Below, in pieces: positions 10,185 to 19,823 of a stretch of DNA of 64,000 nucleotides (the stretch's first letter is position 1; every line of letters starts with the position of its first letter). The stretch comes from Methanosalsum zhilinae DSM 4017 (lineage in GTDB: Archaea > Halobacteriota > Methanosarcinia > Methanosarcinales > Methanosarcinaceae). The DNA is taken from positions 2,029,708 to 2,093,707 of the forward strand of contig NC_015676.1 of NCBI RefSeq assembly GCF_000217995.1. Reading direction: 5' to 3'. Both the position numbers and the translations under genes were made by a program. Under the pieces are notes generated by a model. The model worked only from the letters and a program-made list of their open reading frames with translations. It ran no database searches and was not told the DNA's origin.

Positions 10185-11615
10185 ATGAGAATAACAAAAC
10201 AAATAGTTGCAATAACCTGTGCAGTGCTTCTTTTACTGTGTATGCCGGTATCAGCACATACAGATGAAGAGCTAAATGAAATGAGTGGTGAGTTCTTAGA
10301 TATTCGAAATGAAATAAGAGCTCTGGCCCAGAACATCCATGATGAATCTGAATATATTGCAGACGATGAAGCACTTGATCCCGAAATAAGGGACGTTGCT
10401 GAAGAAGTGCATCAGATGGCACACAGAATAGACAGATCTGCACATGACATAAGACACTACATCGATGATGGAGATTATAATCAAGCTAAGGCAGAATTAG
10501 AGGTCCTTAAAGGATTGATAATAGATTTAAACAATCCTGTGCACAAGCTTGATGACATCGCTCCGGAATCACATAAACACCATGCAGATGAAGTGCACCA
10601 TGACCTACATGACCTGCAGCGCAAATATCAGGATTTTGAAGGACTCTTTTATGAGTTTCTGACAGATAGGCTTCTGGAACTTCGAAATGAGATCAGGGCC
10701 ATAGCCCAGGACATCCATGATGAATCAGAATACATAGCAGATGATGAGTCCCTTGATACTGAAATAAGAGATCTGGCAGAATGGATACACCAGCAGGCCC
10801 ATAAGATCGATAGATCTGCACATGATATAAGACACTACATCGATGATGGAAATTATAACGAAGCTAAAGCAGAACTTGATAACCTGAAATCGTTTATAAT
10901 TGAACTGAATGGACCTGTACATGAACTGGACCATGAAGTACCTGAATCACACAAACAGCATGCAGATGAAATTCACCATGACCTGCACGATCTGCAGCAT
11001 GTTTTCCAGAAGTTTGAAAGTCTGTTCTATACATATATTGGTGACCGTGAATATACTGAAGAGACCAATGCAGATTCCGGTGATGTGCCAATAAATGAAA
11101 GATTACTGGAAATCAGAAATGAAATAAGAGCTCTGGCCCAGAACATCCATGATGAATCTGAATATATTGCAGACGATGAAGCACTTGATCCCGAAATAAG
11201 GGACGTTGCTGAAGAAGTGCACCAGTTGTCACATAAAATTGACCGGTCTGCACATGATATCAGACACTACATCGATGATGGAGAGGTCGATAAAGCCAGG
11301 AACGAAATGACAAATTTAAGAAGCCTTGTTGTTTCTTTAAACAGCCTTGCACATGAACTGGATGATATCACTCCGGAATCACATAAACATCATGCAGATG
11401 AGGTACACCATGACATGCATGCGCTGCAGCATAAACTGGATGATTTCAGCCAGCTGTTTGATGAATGGGTGCAGATGAATCATGCAGACTATCAGGGACA
11501 CGCAGTTGCAGAGGAGATTCCAGAAGAATCTCAGGCAGAGTCTATGCCTGGATTTGAAGCCATATTTGCCATTACCGGACTGCTTGCAGTGGCATTCCTG
11601 ATCAGAAAACTTTAA
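10185..11615 (+). CDS. His-rich triple-repeat surface protein with PGF-CTERM anchor
   Basis: A 476-residue exported protein. It has a Sec signal peptide (hydrophobic AITCAVLLLLCMPVSA), then three repeats of about 135 residues, and ends with PGF followed by a hydrophobic helix and RKL, the PGF-CTERM sorting signal read by archaeosortase. Each repeat opens with RNEIRA(L/I)AQ(N/D)IHDESEY, passes through IDRSAHDIRHYIDDG and ends in a dense histidine/acid segment such as HHADEVHHDLHDLQ. The fold is probably helical bundles. I know of no named family for it. Lying between cbiO and cbiMLQ, it is likely to bind cobalt or another metal at the cell surface; this is inference. The start is the ATG with GAGTGA before it, not the GTG nine bases earlier. 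Repeats 1 and 3 share 106 identical bases. Confidence 0.85.
   Translation: MRITKQIVAITCAVLLLLCMPVSAHTDEELNEMSGEFLDIRNEIRALAQNIHDESEYIADDEALDPEIRDVAEEVHQMAHRIDRSAHDIRHYIDDGDYNQAKAELEVLKGLIIDLNNPVHKLDDIAPESHKHHADEVHHDLHDLQRKYQDFEGLFYEFLTDRLLELRNEIRAIAQDIHDESEYIADDESLDTEIRDLAEWIHQQAHKIDRSAHDIRHYIDDGNYNEAKAELDNLKSFIIELNGPVHELDHEVPESHKQHADEIHHDLHDLQHVFQKFESLFYTYIGDREYTEETNADSGDVPINERLLEIRNEIRALAQNIHDESEYIADDEALDPEIRDVAEEVHQLSHKIDRSAHDIRHYIDDGEVDKARNEMTNLRSLVVSLNSLAHELDDITPESHKHHADEVHHDMHALQHKLDDFSQLFDEWVQMNHADYQGHAVAEEIPEESQAESMPGFEAIFAITGLLAVAFLIRKL
10306..10411 (+). repeat. 106-bp exact repeat, copy 1 (in repeat unit 1)
   Basis: The 106 bases are identical to 11116-11221, exactly 810 bases (270 codons) downstream in the same gene. 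The middle unit at the equivalent place differs at many silent positions, so this pair reflects recent gene conversion or duplication of two units. Confidence 0.9.
11116..11221 (+). repeat. 106-bp exact repeat, copy 2 (in repeat unit 3)
   Basis: This is the partner of the stretch at 10306-10411. Identity stops abruptly at both ends, after which the two units differ by ordinary substitutions. Confidence 0.9.
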
Positions 11616-11625
11616 ACAATCAAAT

Positions 11626-11646
11626 TCAGGGATTTTAAATCCCTGA
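11626..11646 (+). terminator. Hairpin terminator after the His-rich gene
   Basis: Arms TCAGGGATTT and AAATCCCTGA with a single central base begin 10 bases after the stop codon and are followed by TCCTATTTTTAAAT. This fits a terminator that separates the repeat gene from cbiM. Confidence 0.6.
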
Positions 11647-11659
11647 TCCTATTTTTAAA

Positions 11660-11692
11660 TTACCCATTGGGGTAATATTTGTTTCCCCAATG
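11660..11692. promoter_or_regulatory. Nested inverted repeats upstream of cbiM
   Basis: TTACCC-ATTG-GGGTAA is an inverted repeat at 11660-11675. It overlaps a second one: CATTGGGG at 11665-11672 pairs with CCCCAATG at 11685-11692. A TATA-like AATATTATAA follows at about 11700, some 55 bases before the cbiM ATG. The place and symmetry suggest an operator just upstream of the promoter, alternatively a small switch between two hairpins. Confidence 0.5.
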
Positions 11693-11759
11693 CAAAGTAT
11701 TAATATTATAACTCTAAGTAAATAACTACTCCATCGATAAACACAGAAGAGGAAAATAT

Positions 11760-12380
11760 ATGCATATATCAGACGGCGTACTGTCAGCACCTGTGATTGC
11801 CGCCGGATGGGCAATCACCATTATCTTTTTACTGGTGACATTCAGATTGAAAATGAAAGAATCTGATATGGTAGAGGAAATACCCAAGTTCTCAGTTATG
11901 ACCGCTGCTTTCTTTGTTGCATCACTGATACACCTTCCCATGGGACCCACAAGCGTACATCCGATGCTTAACGGGCTTGTAGGAATTGTACTCGGGCCAA
12001 TGGCCTATGTAGCAATGTTTGTTGGCCTCATACTTCAGGCATTCCTTTTCCAGCATGGAGGGGTTACAACAATAGGAATAAATGCAGCACTTGTGGGCAT
12101 ACCTGCAATAATTGTATTCTATCTGTTCAAAAGAGGATATGATAGAGGGATTTCAGAGAAACTCCTTGGCCTGGTTTGCGGAGGACTTGCAATAGGTCTT
12201 TCAGCACTGCTGCTTGTAATAGTACTTATTTCAACAGGGCAGGAATTTCTTGGGCTTGCACAGGTTGCTGCTGTAGCACATCTGCCCCTGATATTAATAG
12301 AAGGGATCCTTACAGGAACAATTGTTGCATATATTGCAAAAGTAAAACCAGAACTTCTACCAGTACAAATGAAGAAATAA
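11760..12380 (+). CDS. cbiM: Cobalt transporter substrate-binding membrane subunit CbiM
   Basis: The 206-residue membrane protein starts MHISDGVLS. In CbiM/NikM the free amino group, His2 and a downstream His bind the metal, and His2 is kept here along with SLIHLPMGPTSVHPMLNG. Six or so membrane helices follow. It is the S component that binds Co2+ (or Ni2+) in the ECF transporter. There is a GAGG ribosome site before the ATG. It starts the cbiM-NikL-like-cbiQ operon. Cobalt rather than nickel is inferred from the nearby corrin genes. Confidence 0.92.
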   Translation: MHISDGVLSAPVIAAGWAITIIFLLVTFRLKMKESDMVEEIPKFSVMTAAFFVASLIHLPMGPTSVHPMLNGLVGIVLGPMAYVAMFVGLILQAFLFQHGGVTTIGINAALVGIPAIIVFYLFKRGYDRGISEKLLGLVCGGLAIGLSALLLVIVLISTGQEFLGLAQVAAVAHLPLILIEGILTGTIVAYIAKVKPELLPVQMKK

Positions 12381-12393
12381 AGGTGTATTCAAT

Positions 12394-12855
12394 ATGAAGA
12401 AATTGCTTATCCCATTAGTATTGCTCTGCATACTATCCATATTTTTTACAGCACCTGTATCTGCACATGCTGTACATATGGATGTTACACAGAAAGTAGA
12501 GATCGAAGTAAAAGGATATTTCAGTGAAGCTGAACGTATGTCATTTGGAAATATAGCTATCTATACTATAGATGAAGACGGCAGTGAAGAATTATATATT
12601 GAAGATAAACTAAATGAACAGGGAATATATACTTTTGAGCCTGTCGAAGGATATGAGGAATACAGGATCAAGATATATGATGACTGGGGACATCAGGAAG
12701 AAGCAACCATAAACGTTGAAGGTGGTGCAGGACAGCTACATTCCTCAGGTGGCTTTGATACTGTTACAAGAATAATTGCAGGACTGGGATACATGCTGGG
12801 TCTTGCAGGGTTTGGTATGCTTTTATCTGCAAGAAAAATGAAGCAGCAGGATTGA
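12394..12855 (+). CDS. NikL/CbiL-like accessory subunit of the metal ECF transporter
   Basis: The 153-residue protein has a signal peptide (LCILSIFFTAPVSA) and then an exposed beta-rich domain of about 95 residues. The mature N-terminus would be HAVHMD, giving two histidines near the new amino end. A single membrane helix closes the protein. This matches the NikL-type extra component found with CbiM/NikM instead of CbiN. It lies 13 bases after cbiM and 25 before cbiQ. The biochemical role of NikL is poorly known; metal handling outside the membrane is likely. Confidence 0.75.
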   Translation: MKKLLIPLVLLCILSIFFTAPVSAHAVHMDVTQKVEIEVKGYFSEAERMSFGNIAIYTIDEDGSEELYIEDKLNEQGIYTFEPVEGYEEYRIKIYDDWGHQEEATINVEGGAGQLHSSGGFDTVTRIIAGLGYMLGLAGFGMLLSARKMKQQD

Positions 12856-12880
12856 ATATATTTGATGAAGGTGCAAGTGA

Positions 12881-13642
12881 ATGAGCTATCCTGGAATTGA
12901 TAAATATTCATCTCTCAATTCACCTCTGCATAGCTTTGACCCAAGAGCAAAGGTGGTCACATTCACTGCCCTTATCTTTTCCTTTGCCTTTATACCTGAG
13001 CTGATCATTGCGATATTTGCGGTCCTTTTTTCAATCGCTATGATATTTATATCAAAGATTCCGCCAGTTTTTGTGTTCAGATATCTTCGATTTCCTGCCC
13101 TGTTCATTTTTACGATCATTGTTGTAATGGCCTTTACTGTTGAAGGCAGACCATTGCTTGACCTGCATTATATCAGTATAACACAGGAAGGGATCGATAT
13201 AGGCAGTCTCATTTTTTTCAGGGCAATAGCAGCACTCATACTTGCATTTCTCATGCTTGCAACCAGCAGGTTTGATGAGATCATAAAAGCCATGTACATG
13301 TTAAAGGTACCCGGTGTCATGGTGCAGATCATAACCTTCTCATACAGATATATCTTCGTAATACTGGACGAACTGCATACTCTTAAAAGATCCATGTATG
13401 CAAGAGGATTTAATTTAAAACTCAATATGTACAGTCTCTCAGTGCTTGGAAATATGGTAGGGATGTTACTGATAAAAAGTTATGACAGAGGAGAAAGGGT
13501 ATACAGGTCCATGATAGCCAGAGGATATACTGGAAATCCCAGACTATTCACCAGTTTCAATATGATTACTAAGGATTACATATTATCCGCAGTAATGCTC
13601 GCAACTGCAGTCTCGGTTCAGCTGATCCCATTATTAACCTGA
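12881..13642 (+). CDS. cbiQ: Cobalt transporter transmembrane coupling subunit CbiQ
   Basis: The 253-residue membrane protein is the T component of the ECF transporter. The family's Ala-Arg-Gly motifs, which contact the ATPases, appear as YARGFNLK near residue 170 and ARGYTGNPR near residue 215, and the N-terminal region has the SPLHSFDPRAKV pattern typical of CbiQ. It closes the cbiM operon. It would work with the CbiO encoded on the other side of the repeat gene. Confidence 0.93.
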   Translation: MSYPGIDKYSSLNSPLHSFDPRAKVVTFTALIFSFAFIPELIIAIFAVLFSIAMIFISKIPPVFVFRYLRFPALFIFTIIVVMAFTVEGRPLLDLHYISITQEGIDIGSLIFFRAIAALILAFLMLATSRFDEIIKAMYMLKVPGVMVQIITFSYRYIFVILDELHTLKRSMYARGFNLKLNMYSLSVLGNMVGMLLIKSYDRGERVYRSMIARGYTGNPRLFTSFNMITKDYILSAVMLATAVSVQLIPLLT

Positions 13643-13655
13643 GTGAATCATAACC

Positions 13656-14243
13656 TTATTCAGGAATCACCATGATACAATACAATCCAGATTCGGGCTC
13701 TGGAGGATTAGACGGTGTTCCGCATACAATTCTCTCATTCGAATAGCCCAGGTTCTCACATATACATATTTTTGAGTTTACTAACTTATCTGATAATATC
13801 TCTGCAATTTCCTGTGTACCAAAGGAATCTGCAGGCAATAAAAAAATAGTCTTTCCAAGTTCAAGTTCCTGGATAAATGATTTTTTCGCAGGGGTGGGAT
13901 CACGTCCATGTGCGGTAATTGCTGCAAGGTCATTATCCATATTAACTCCAAGCCTTGCACAGGTAATCTGAAGGGACGATATGCCAGGTACTATGCGATC
14001 ACCTTTCCGGGCAAACTTACCAAGGCCTGAGAACATGGGGTCACCTGTGGAAAGAACAACCGCATCATCAGGAAGGAGATTGAGTTTCGTATAATCCCTG
14101 ATCTGTTTTGACTCACATTGAATGTATTCTGAGACCATTTCGATCGAACGTCTTGAACCATATACTACCGATGCATTGCGTATAGTTTCTATTGCTTCCT
14201 CTGTCAGCATTCCAGGGCCTACACCAACACCCACAATGATCAA
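13656..14243 (-). CDS. cbiE: Cobalt-precorrin-7 (C5)-methyltransferase CbiE
   Basis: The 195-residue protein is a tetrapyrrole methylase: [13 protein letters not shown] at the N-terminus and [12 protein letters not shown] binding S-adenosylmethionine. It adds the methyl group at C5 of the corrin ring in the anaerobic (early cobalt) pathway. No CbiT domain is fused. Its start overlaps the end of cbiD by four bases (ATGA), so the two are translationally coupled. Confidence 0.9.
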   Translation of the reverse strand: MIIVGVGVGPGMLTEEAIETIRNASVVYGSRRSIEMVSEYIQCESKQIRDYTKLNLLPDDAVVLSTGDPMFSGLGKFARKGDRIVPGISSLQITCARLGVNMDNDLAAITAHGRDPTPAKKSFIQELELGKTIFLLPADSFGTQEIAEILSDKLVNSKICICENLGYSNERIVCGTPSNPPEPESGLYCIMVIPE

Positions 14244-15256
14244 TGTTTCACCCCACTGTCAAGCAATACCGTACCATCACGATCAACAATCACAACCCTT
14301 GCACCATTAGCCTTTTCAATCGTTCTTTCAAAAGCCTTACGTACCCTTGAACCATCCAATTCCTTTTCTATCATCTCAGACACCGATGCATAACCGCTGT
14401 CCTTTAGTACTTCAGGATCACCCCATTTCAGGATAAGTCCTGGAAGTCCGCATATCACAACATCACCAGAAGCTGCTGCAAGAGATTCTGAAATACGGCT
14501 TCCTGCAAGTACCACTGTATAGTCCGGGAAAAGCATTGTTGAATAGCGTATTCCAATACGTCCTGTGGTCAGCACAACTTTGCTGGATTCCTTTATCAGA
14601 TCATCCTTCATTTCACCCAGATGATCATTCCAGGGTTCCACAAAACCAGTCGTTCCCGCTATTGAGATGCCACCCTCTATACCAACCCTGCTGTTGAGGG
14701 TCTTTTCTGCGATTTTTGCACCTCTGGGCAGGGAGATCCTGACCAGTGCACCCTTTATTCCGGTTTCTTTCACAGCTTCCCTGACAGAATCCCTTATTTG
14801 CTTCATTGGTACAGGATTGATTGCAGGTAGACCTTTTTTTATCTGCAGACCGTCGCGGTGAACAATTCCTACACCATCACCGGCAGTGATGATTATATCA
14901 TCTGCCTCCTCTGCCCGTGCTTCGAACTCAAGTCCCCGGGTAATATCAGATTCATGATCATTATGTGGCTTTATTGCTACAGCAAAACCGTCTCTGGCCT
15001 CTACATCCATGCATGCCCTGAGACCAACGGGAGTTGGGACTGAAACATGATTGATCTTTTGCTTTATTGACAGTACTGCAGCTTTTGCAGCAATTGCTGC
15101 CGTTGTTCCGGTGGTATAGCCTCTTCTGAGTACAGAACCGTCACTCAGGACCACCAGCATTCCATTCTTTATGCCTTCGATCAGTTCACTGGAATCCATG
15201 GATGAGCTTTCAATCCACTCATCTGGAATCCTGGATTTATTTACCGGATCAATCAT
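14240..15256 (-). CDS. cbiD: Cobalt-precorrin-5B (C1)-methyltransferase CbiD
   Basis: The 338-residue protein has the CbiD signature [18 protein letters not shown] and the later [11 protein letters not shown] and TTGRIG motifs. It methylates C1 of the corrin ring in anaerobic cobalamin synthesis. It is the first gene of a two-gene cbiD-cbiE operon converging on cbiQ. An N-terminal extension of about 40 residues precedes the core, with [14 protein letters not shown]. The mutL gene ends 46 bases upstream on the same strand. Confidence 0.92.
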   Translation of the reverse strand: MIDPVNKSRIPDEWIESSSMDSSELIEGIKNGMLVVLSDGSVLRRGYTTGTTAAIAAKAAVLSIKQKINHVSVPTPVGLRACMDVEARDGFAVAIKPHNDHESDITRGLEFEARAEEADDIIITAGDGVGIVHRDGLQIKKGLPAINPVPMKQIRDSVREAVKETGIKGALVRISLPRGAKIAEKTLNSRVGIEGGISIAGTTGFVEPWNDHLGEMKDDLIKESSKVVLTTGRIGIRYSTMLFPDYTVVLAGSRISESLAAASGDVVICGLPGLILKWGDPEVLKDSGYASVSEMIEKELDGSRVRKAFERTIEKANGARVVIVDRDGTVLLDSGVKH

Positions 15257-15302
15257 GCTTTTTGTATTCTAATTGTTTAGATATAAAACCAGCGAGTTTT
15301 TA

Positions 15303-17078
15303 TTATGTTCTTTTAAACATCCGGTCCATCCTATCCTTTCCAAAAGATATGATTGTCGGACGTCCGTGGGGACATGAATATGGATTCGAAACCTTACGAA
15401 GCTGCTGCACCAGTGAAACCATCTGTTCCATACTGCATGCCGCACCTGCTTTGATCGCGCCTCTGCATGCCATTGTCTTTCGAATATGTTCAGATATACC
15501 GGTTTCATCCTGTATTCTGCCTGCAGAAAGTATATCAGAGATTATATCAGGGATCACAGCAGGATCCTCAAGCGCATCAGATACTCCCGGTACTGCGTTC
15601 ACCGCATAGGTAGAAGGTCCAAATTCAAATATCTCAAACCCTGCAGATTCAAGATACGGAATGTATTCTTCGACCAATGCTCTCTCTTTTGGACTAAGGT
15701 CCAGTGTCACAGGTGCGATCAATTCCTGAGATGAGATATTTGGTTTTACCTTAAGCTGTTCATACAAGATTCTCTCATGTGCTGCATGCTGATCAATTAT
15801 CACAAGTTGATCTTCCATCTTCCCGATAATATAGATTTCATCGACCTGGCCCATTACTTCAATGTCAGGAAGATTGTTTTCATTACTATTTTCATCAGAA
15901 ACTGATTCAGATATCAGTCTTTCACTCTTTTTAAGCCTTCTCTGGGTGTCCCTTGCAGAATATCTGTAAGGTTGTTTTCTCTCCTGTACAGTTTCATTCC
16001 TGGGAATGCCTGAATAGGTGTTGTCCAGTACAGACTGCACCCCTTTACCTGAAGGTTCCGGTATATCACCGGATCTGGATAATGTACTCTCTACTGCCAT
16101 ACTCACAAAATCTATAACCTCATTTTCATTGCTGAGGCGTACCTTGCTTTTTGTGGGATGGACATTAAAATCAATATTTTTTGGATCTGCATCCAGCTTT
16201 ATGAACGCAACAGGGTACCTTCCTTTAGGAATTTTTGTATAATACCCAAGCCTTATAGCATTGCTGATACTTGCAGAAGAGACACATCTTCCATTTATGA
16301 ATATGAACTGATGATCATTGTTTCCTTTTGTCAGCTCAGGCCTGGATATATAACCAGATAATTTCATACCATTGCTCTTAGCTTCTATCGGAATCAGTGA
16401 CTTTGCAATATCACCTCCAAATAGATGAATAATAGTATCCATGCCGGATTTGGCTTTCGGAGCTTTCAATATCGTTTTCCCCTCGTTTTTCAGGAAGAAA
16501 GATATTCCCGGATTTGCAAGCGCCTGCTTTGTCACCACATCAATTATATGTGAGATCTCAGTACGCCTGCTCTTGAGATATTTTCTGCGAGCCGGGGTAT
16601 TATAGAAAAGATCCTTCACACATATTCTGGAGCCTACAGCAGCCCCCACCTGAGATACTTCATCAATTTCTCCGTTAGTTACAACAAGTTTTGTACCAGA
16701 CACAGAGTTCTTCTGGCGTGTTATCATCTCAACCTTTGCTACTGCAGCAATCGAGGATAGTGCCTCTCCCCTGAACCCAAGGGTAGAGAGATTGTTCAGG
16801 TCATCTATTTCCTTTATTTTACTTGTTGCATGTTTCATAAAAGCAAGTGATGCATCTTTTTCTGACATACCACAGCCATTGTCTGATACCATAATCTTTC
16901 CGGCACCTGCCCCCTCAACCTCCACACTTATCTGGGAAGAGCCTGCATCAATTGCATTATCTATCAGTTCCTTTACCACAGAAGCAGGCCTTTCAATAAC
17001 CTCGCCGGCTGCAATCTTATTTACGGTTGCTTCATCCAGTATATGTATTCTGGATTCTGAATTATTCAAGCTGATCAC
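15303..17078 (-). CDS. mutL: DNA mismatch repair protein MutL
   Basis: The 591-residue protein has the GHKL ATPase motifs ELIDNAIDAG, DNGCGM and TLGFRGEAL at the N-terminus. The C-terminal dimer domain keeps the nuclease motif DQHAAHERILYE, together with ACRGAIKAG and CPHGRP, so it is likely to be a nicking MutL. Its start overlaps the mutS stop by four bases. Bacterial-type MutSL is rare in archaea but is known in Methanosarcinales and haloarchaea, where it is read as an old transfer from bacteria. Confidence 0.95.
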   Translation of the reverse strand: MISLNNSESRIHILDEATVNKIAAGEVIERPASVVKELIDNAIDAGSSQISVEVEGAGAGKIMVSDNGCGMSEKDASLAFMKHATSKIKEIDDLNNLSTLGFRGEALSSIAAVAKVEMITRQKNSVSGTKLVVTNGEIDEVSQVGAAVGSRICVKDLFYNTPARRKYLKSRRTEISHIIDVVTKQALANPGISFFLKNEGKTILKAPKAKSGMDTIIHLFGGDIAKSLIPIEAKSNGMKLSGYISRPELTKGNNDHQFIFINGRCVSSASISNAIRLGYYTKIPKGRYPVAFIKLDADPKNIDFNVHPTKSKVRLSNENEVIDFVSMAVESTLSRSGDIPEPSGKGVQSVLDNTYSGIPRNETVQERKQPYRYSARDTQRRLKKSERLISESVSDENSNENNLPDIEVMGQVDEIYIIGKMEDQLVIIDQHAAHERILYEQLKVKPNISSQELIAPVTLDLSPKERALVEEYIPYLESAGFEIFEFGPSTYAVNAVPGVSDALEDPAVIPDIISDILSAGRIQDETGISEHIRKTMACRGAIKAGAACSMEQMVSLVQQLRKVSNPYSCPHGRPTIISFGKDRMDRMFKRT

Positions 17079-19720
17079 ACCTCTTTGCTGTTTAATTCAT
17101 TCTTAATCTCGTTCAGGGTATTCAGGGCTTCAAGTGGAGTCATTTCATCCAGGTTCATATTTCTGATTCGATCAGCAACCGGGTCATACATCTGCGGTTT
17201 CCTGGAACTTCGATCAATATCAAAGATCAGCTGGGTATAGCCCGATCTTTTTCGGGTTGCGTTATCCTTTTCTCCAAGTGAACTTTCATTCTCAATACCC
17301 TCAAGAATCTCCTTTGCCCTCTGGGTAACCCTGCGGGGAACACCAGCAAGCCTTGCCACATGTATACCATAGCTTTTGTCAGTAGCTCCAGGGATTATTT
17401 TTCTGAGAAATACAAGGTCATCACCTTCCTCTCTGACAGCTATATGGTAGTTGTTAACCCTCTCCAGCCTCTCTGAGAGATCTGTAAGTTGATGATAATG
17501 AGTTGCAAACATGGACCTTACACCGGCCCTGTCCTTATTGTGAATATACTCAACCACTGCCTTTGCGATACTGTATCCGTCATAGGTACTTGTGCCCCTT
17601 CCAATCTCATCCAGAAGTATAAGGCTTTTAGGGGTTGCATTGTTTAGAATGTTTGCAAGTTCTACCATCTCAACCATAAAAGTACTCTGTCCGCTTGCAA
17701 GATCATCAAAGGCTCCAACCCTTGTAAATATCCTGTCAACCAGACCAATCGAGGCATGGGATGCAGGCACAAAGGATCCTGCCTGTGCCATGATAACTAT
17801 CAAAGCTACCTGTCTCATATAAGTAGACTTACCTGCCATGTTTGGCCCAGTGATCAGTGCAAACTGATTCTTAGAACAATCCATCTCGGTATCATTGGGT
17901 ACAAATCCTCCGGGAACACTGCTCTCAACTACGGGATGCCTGCCATCCCTTACCAGTATTCGACAGTCAGCAGTAACGGCAGGTCTTGTATAGTTCCTGT
18001 TAACTGCGATCTCTGCAAGATTTGAAAGAACATCCATTTTACCTATAACATCTGCAGTTTTCTGAAGTTGCTTTGAATAATCTGATATTTTAGAGTTTAT
18101 TTCTGAAAAAAGTTCATATTCAAGAGTGGTTATCTTTTCATCCGCTGAAATGATAGCCTCTTCCCATTTTTTAAGTTCGGGAGTATAGAAGCGCTCTGAA
18201 TTGGCCATTGTCTGTTTGATTATATAATCCTCTGGTACCTGAGACGAATTGGCTTTCGTAACCTCTATGTAATAACCAAAAACCTTGTTGTAGCCTACCT
18301 TAAGGGATTTTATACCTGTTCTCTCCCTTTCACGCTTCTGAAAAGAGGCTATCCATTCTTTTCCATGCCTGGACATACCCCTTATTTCATCCAGCTCAGT
18401 ACTGTAACCTGACTTTATCAGGCCACCATCCCTGACACTTACAGGAGGTTCATCTACAATTCCGCAATCTATCAGATCAATCAGGGATTCCAGCTGAGAA
18501 AAATCATAAAGCTGGCCTGTCAGGGAAACAATCATTTCTGAGTCCATCTCTTTTTGCAGAGACCTGATTTCAGGTACAGCTTCCAGTGATTTCTTAAGTG
18601 CCACAAGATCTCTTGCATTGGAATTACCATAGACTATCCTGCCTGTAAGCCTTTCAATGTCCCTAACCCTGGAAAGATGTGATCTGATATCGTACCTTAG
18701 CAGAGTATTGTGAGTAAATTCTTCAACTGCATCCAGGCGTTTATTGATATCACTGGTTGATATGAGAGGTTTGAGTATCCATTTCTGTAATATCCTGCTA
18801 CCCATAGGTGTCATTGTGTCGTCCAGTACACCCAGGATAGTGGCGCTCTTTCCTTCACCCCTGACATTCCTTACCACTTCGAGATTTCGCAGGGTTATGG
18901 AATCAAGTATCATGAAATCAGAATCTGAATAGGTTCTGAGGGTATGTACATGCCCGAGTTCCCTCATCTGGGTATCCATTGCATATGCCAGTGCAGCCCC
19001 TGCTGCAGATATTGAATAGGTCAGCCCTTCACATCCCATTCCTTCCAGGGTACTGACCTTAAAATGGTCCTTCAGATTCTTTTCTGCATTTACAGGATCA
19101 AAAGTCTCTGTATCAAAATGATTTATCACTATATTGAGTTCATTCAGTCTTTCTGAAAGGTCCGGATCCTCGGCAAGTGAGGGACAAATAATACACTCTG
19201 CAGGACTCATTCTGGCAACCTCACCTGCAACCCTGTCATAGGGAGGTGAATCACTAAACTGAGTGGTCAGGAATTCTCCGGTGGATACATCAAAGAAAGA
19301 TAATCCAAAATCATTTCCATTACCTGATATTGCCATGAGATAATTGTTGGCAGCATTCTCAAACATTGAAGAATCAATGGCAGTTCCGGGTGTAACAACT
19401 CTCACAACTCCCCTTTTCACAACACCCTTTGCCTTTTTTGGATCCTCCAGTTGTTCACATATGGCAACTTTATACCCTTTTTTTATCAAACGGGGAAGGT
19501 AATTATCAATGGAATGGTAAGGGATTCCTGCAAGAGGCATCTTTTCACCACTTTTGCCCTTACCCCGGCTGGTCAGGGTTATATCAAGCTCTCTTGAGAC
19601 CGTCTTTGCATCCTGGTCAAAAGTTTCATAGAAGTCTCCCATCCGGAAAAATATAATACAGTCACTGTACTCCTTCTTAAATTGATAATACTGGCTCATT
19701 GCAGGTGTTAGCTTACTCAT
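17075..19720 (-). CDS. mutS: DNA mismatch repair protein MutS
   Basis: The 881-residue protein carries the mismatch-reading Phe-X-Glu motif in FRMGDFYETF near the N-terminus, the connector, lever and clamp domains, and a C-terminal ABC-type ATPase with Walker A GPNMAGKST near residue 625, DEIGRGTSTYDG and TMFATHYH-like ATHYHQLT. This is full-length MutS1, which recognises mismatches and small loops. It is the first gene of the mutS-mutL operon. Confidence 0.97.
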   Translation of the reverse strand: MSKLTPAMSQYYQFKKEYSDCIIFFRMGDFYETFDQDAKTVSRELDITLTSRGKGKSGEKMPLAGIPYHSIDNYLPRLIKKGYKVAICEQLEDPKKAKGVVKRGVVRVVTPGTAIDSSMFENAANNYLMAISGNGNDFGLSFFDVSTGEFLTTQFSDSPPYDRVAGEVARMSPAECIICPSLAEDPDLSERLNELNIVINHFDTETFDPVNAEKNLKDHFKVSTLEGMGCEGLTYSISAAGAALAYAMDTQMRELGHVHTLRTYSDSDFMILDSITLRNLEVVRNVRGEGKSATILGVLDDTMTPMGSRILQKWILKPLISTSDINKRLDAVEEFTHNTLLRYDIRSHLSRVRDIERLTGRIVYGNSNARDLVALKKSLEAVPEIRSLQKEMDSEMIVSLTGQLYDFSQLESLIDLIDCGIVDEPPVSVRDGGLIKSGYSTELDEIRGMSRHGKEWIASFQKRERERTGIKSLKVGYNKVFGYYIEVTKANSSQVPEDYIIKQTMANSERFYTPELKKWEEAIISADEKITTLEYELFSEINSKISDYSKQLQKTADVIGKMDVLSNLAEIAVNRNYTRPAVTADCRILVRDGRHPVVESSVPGGFVPNDTEMDCSKNQFALITGPNMAGKSTYMRQVALIVIMAQAGSFVPASHASIGLVDRIFTRVGAFDDLASGQSTFMVEMVELANILNNATPKSLILLDEIGRGTSTYDGYSIAKAVVEYIHNKDRAGVRSMFATHYHQLTDLSERLERVNNYHIAVREEGDDLVFLRKIIPGATDKSYGIHVARLAGVPRRVTQRAKEILEGIENESSLGEKDNATRKRSGYTQLIFDIDRSSRKPQMYDPVADRIRNMNLDEMTPLEALNTLNEIKNELNSKEV

Positions 19721-19823
19721 CTTGATACCGCTCAGCTAGAATTGGATAGGTTCCATAAATTAATTTCTGTATTGATATATTTGTTTTTTCATACAAATAT
19801 AAATATACAACAATAAAACCTGA

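Noticed and set aside
10185-11615. Repeats in the His-rich gene as a CRISPR array or insertion
   Set aside because: The units are long, in frame and encode protein repeats; no short repeat-spacer pattern is present anywhere in the window.
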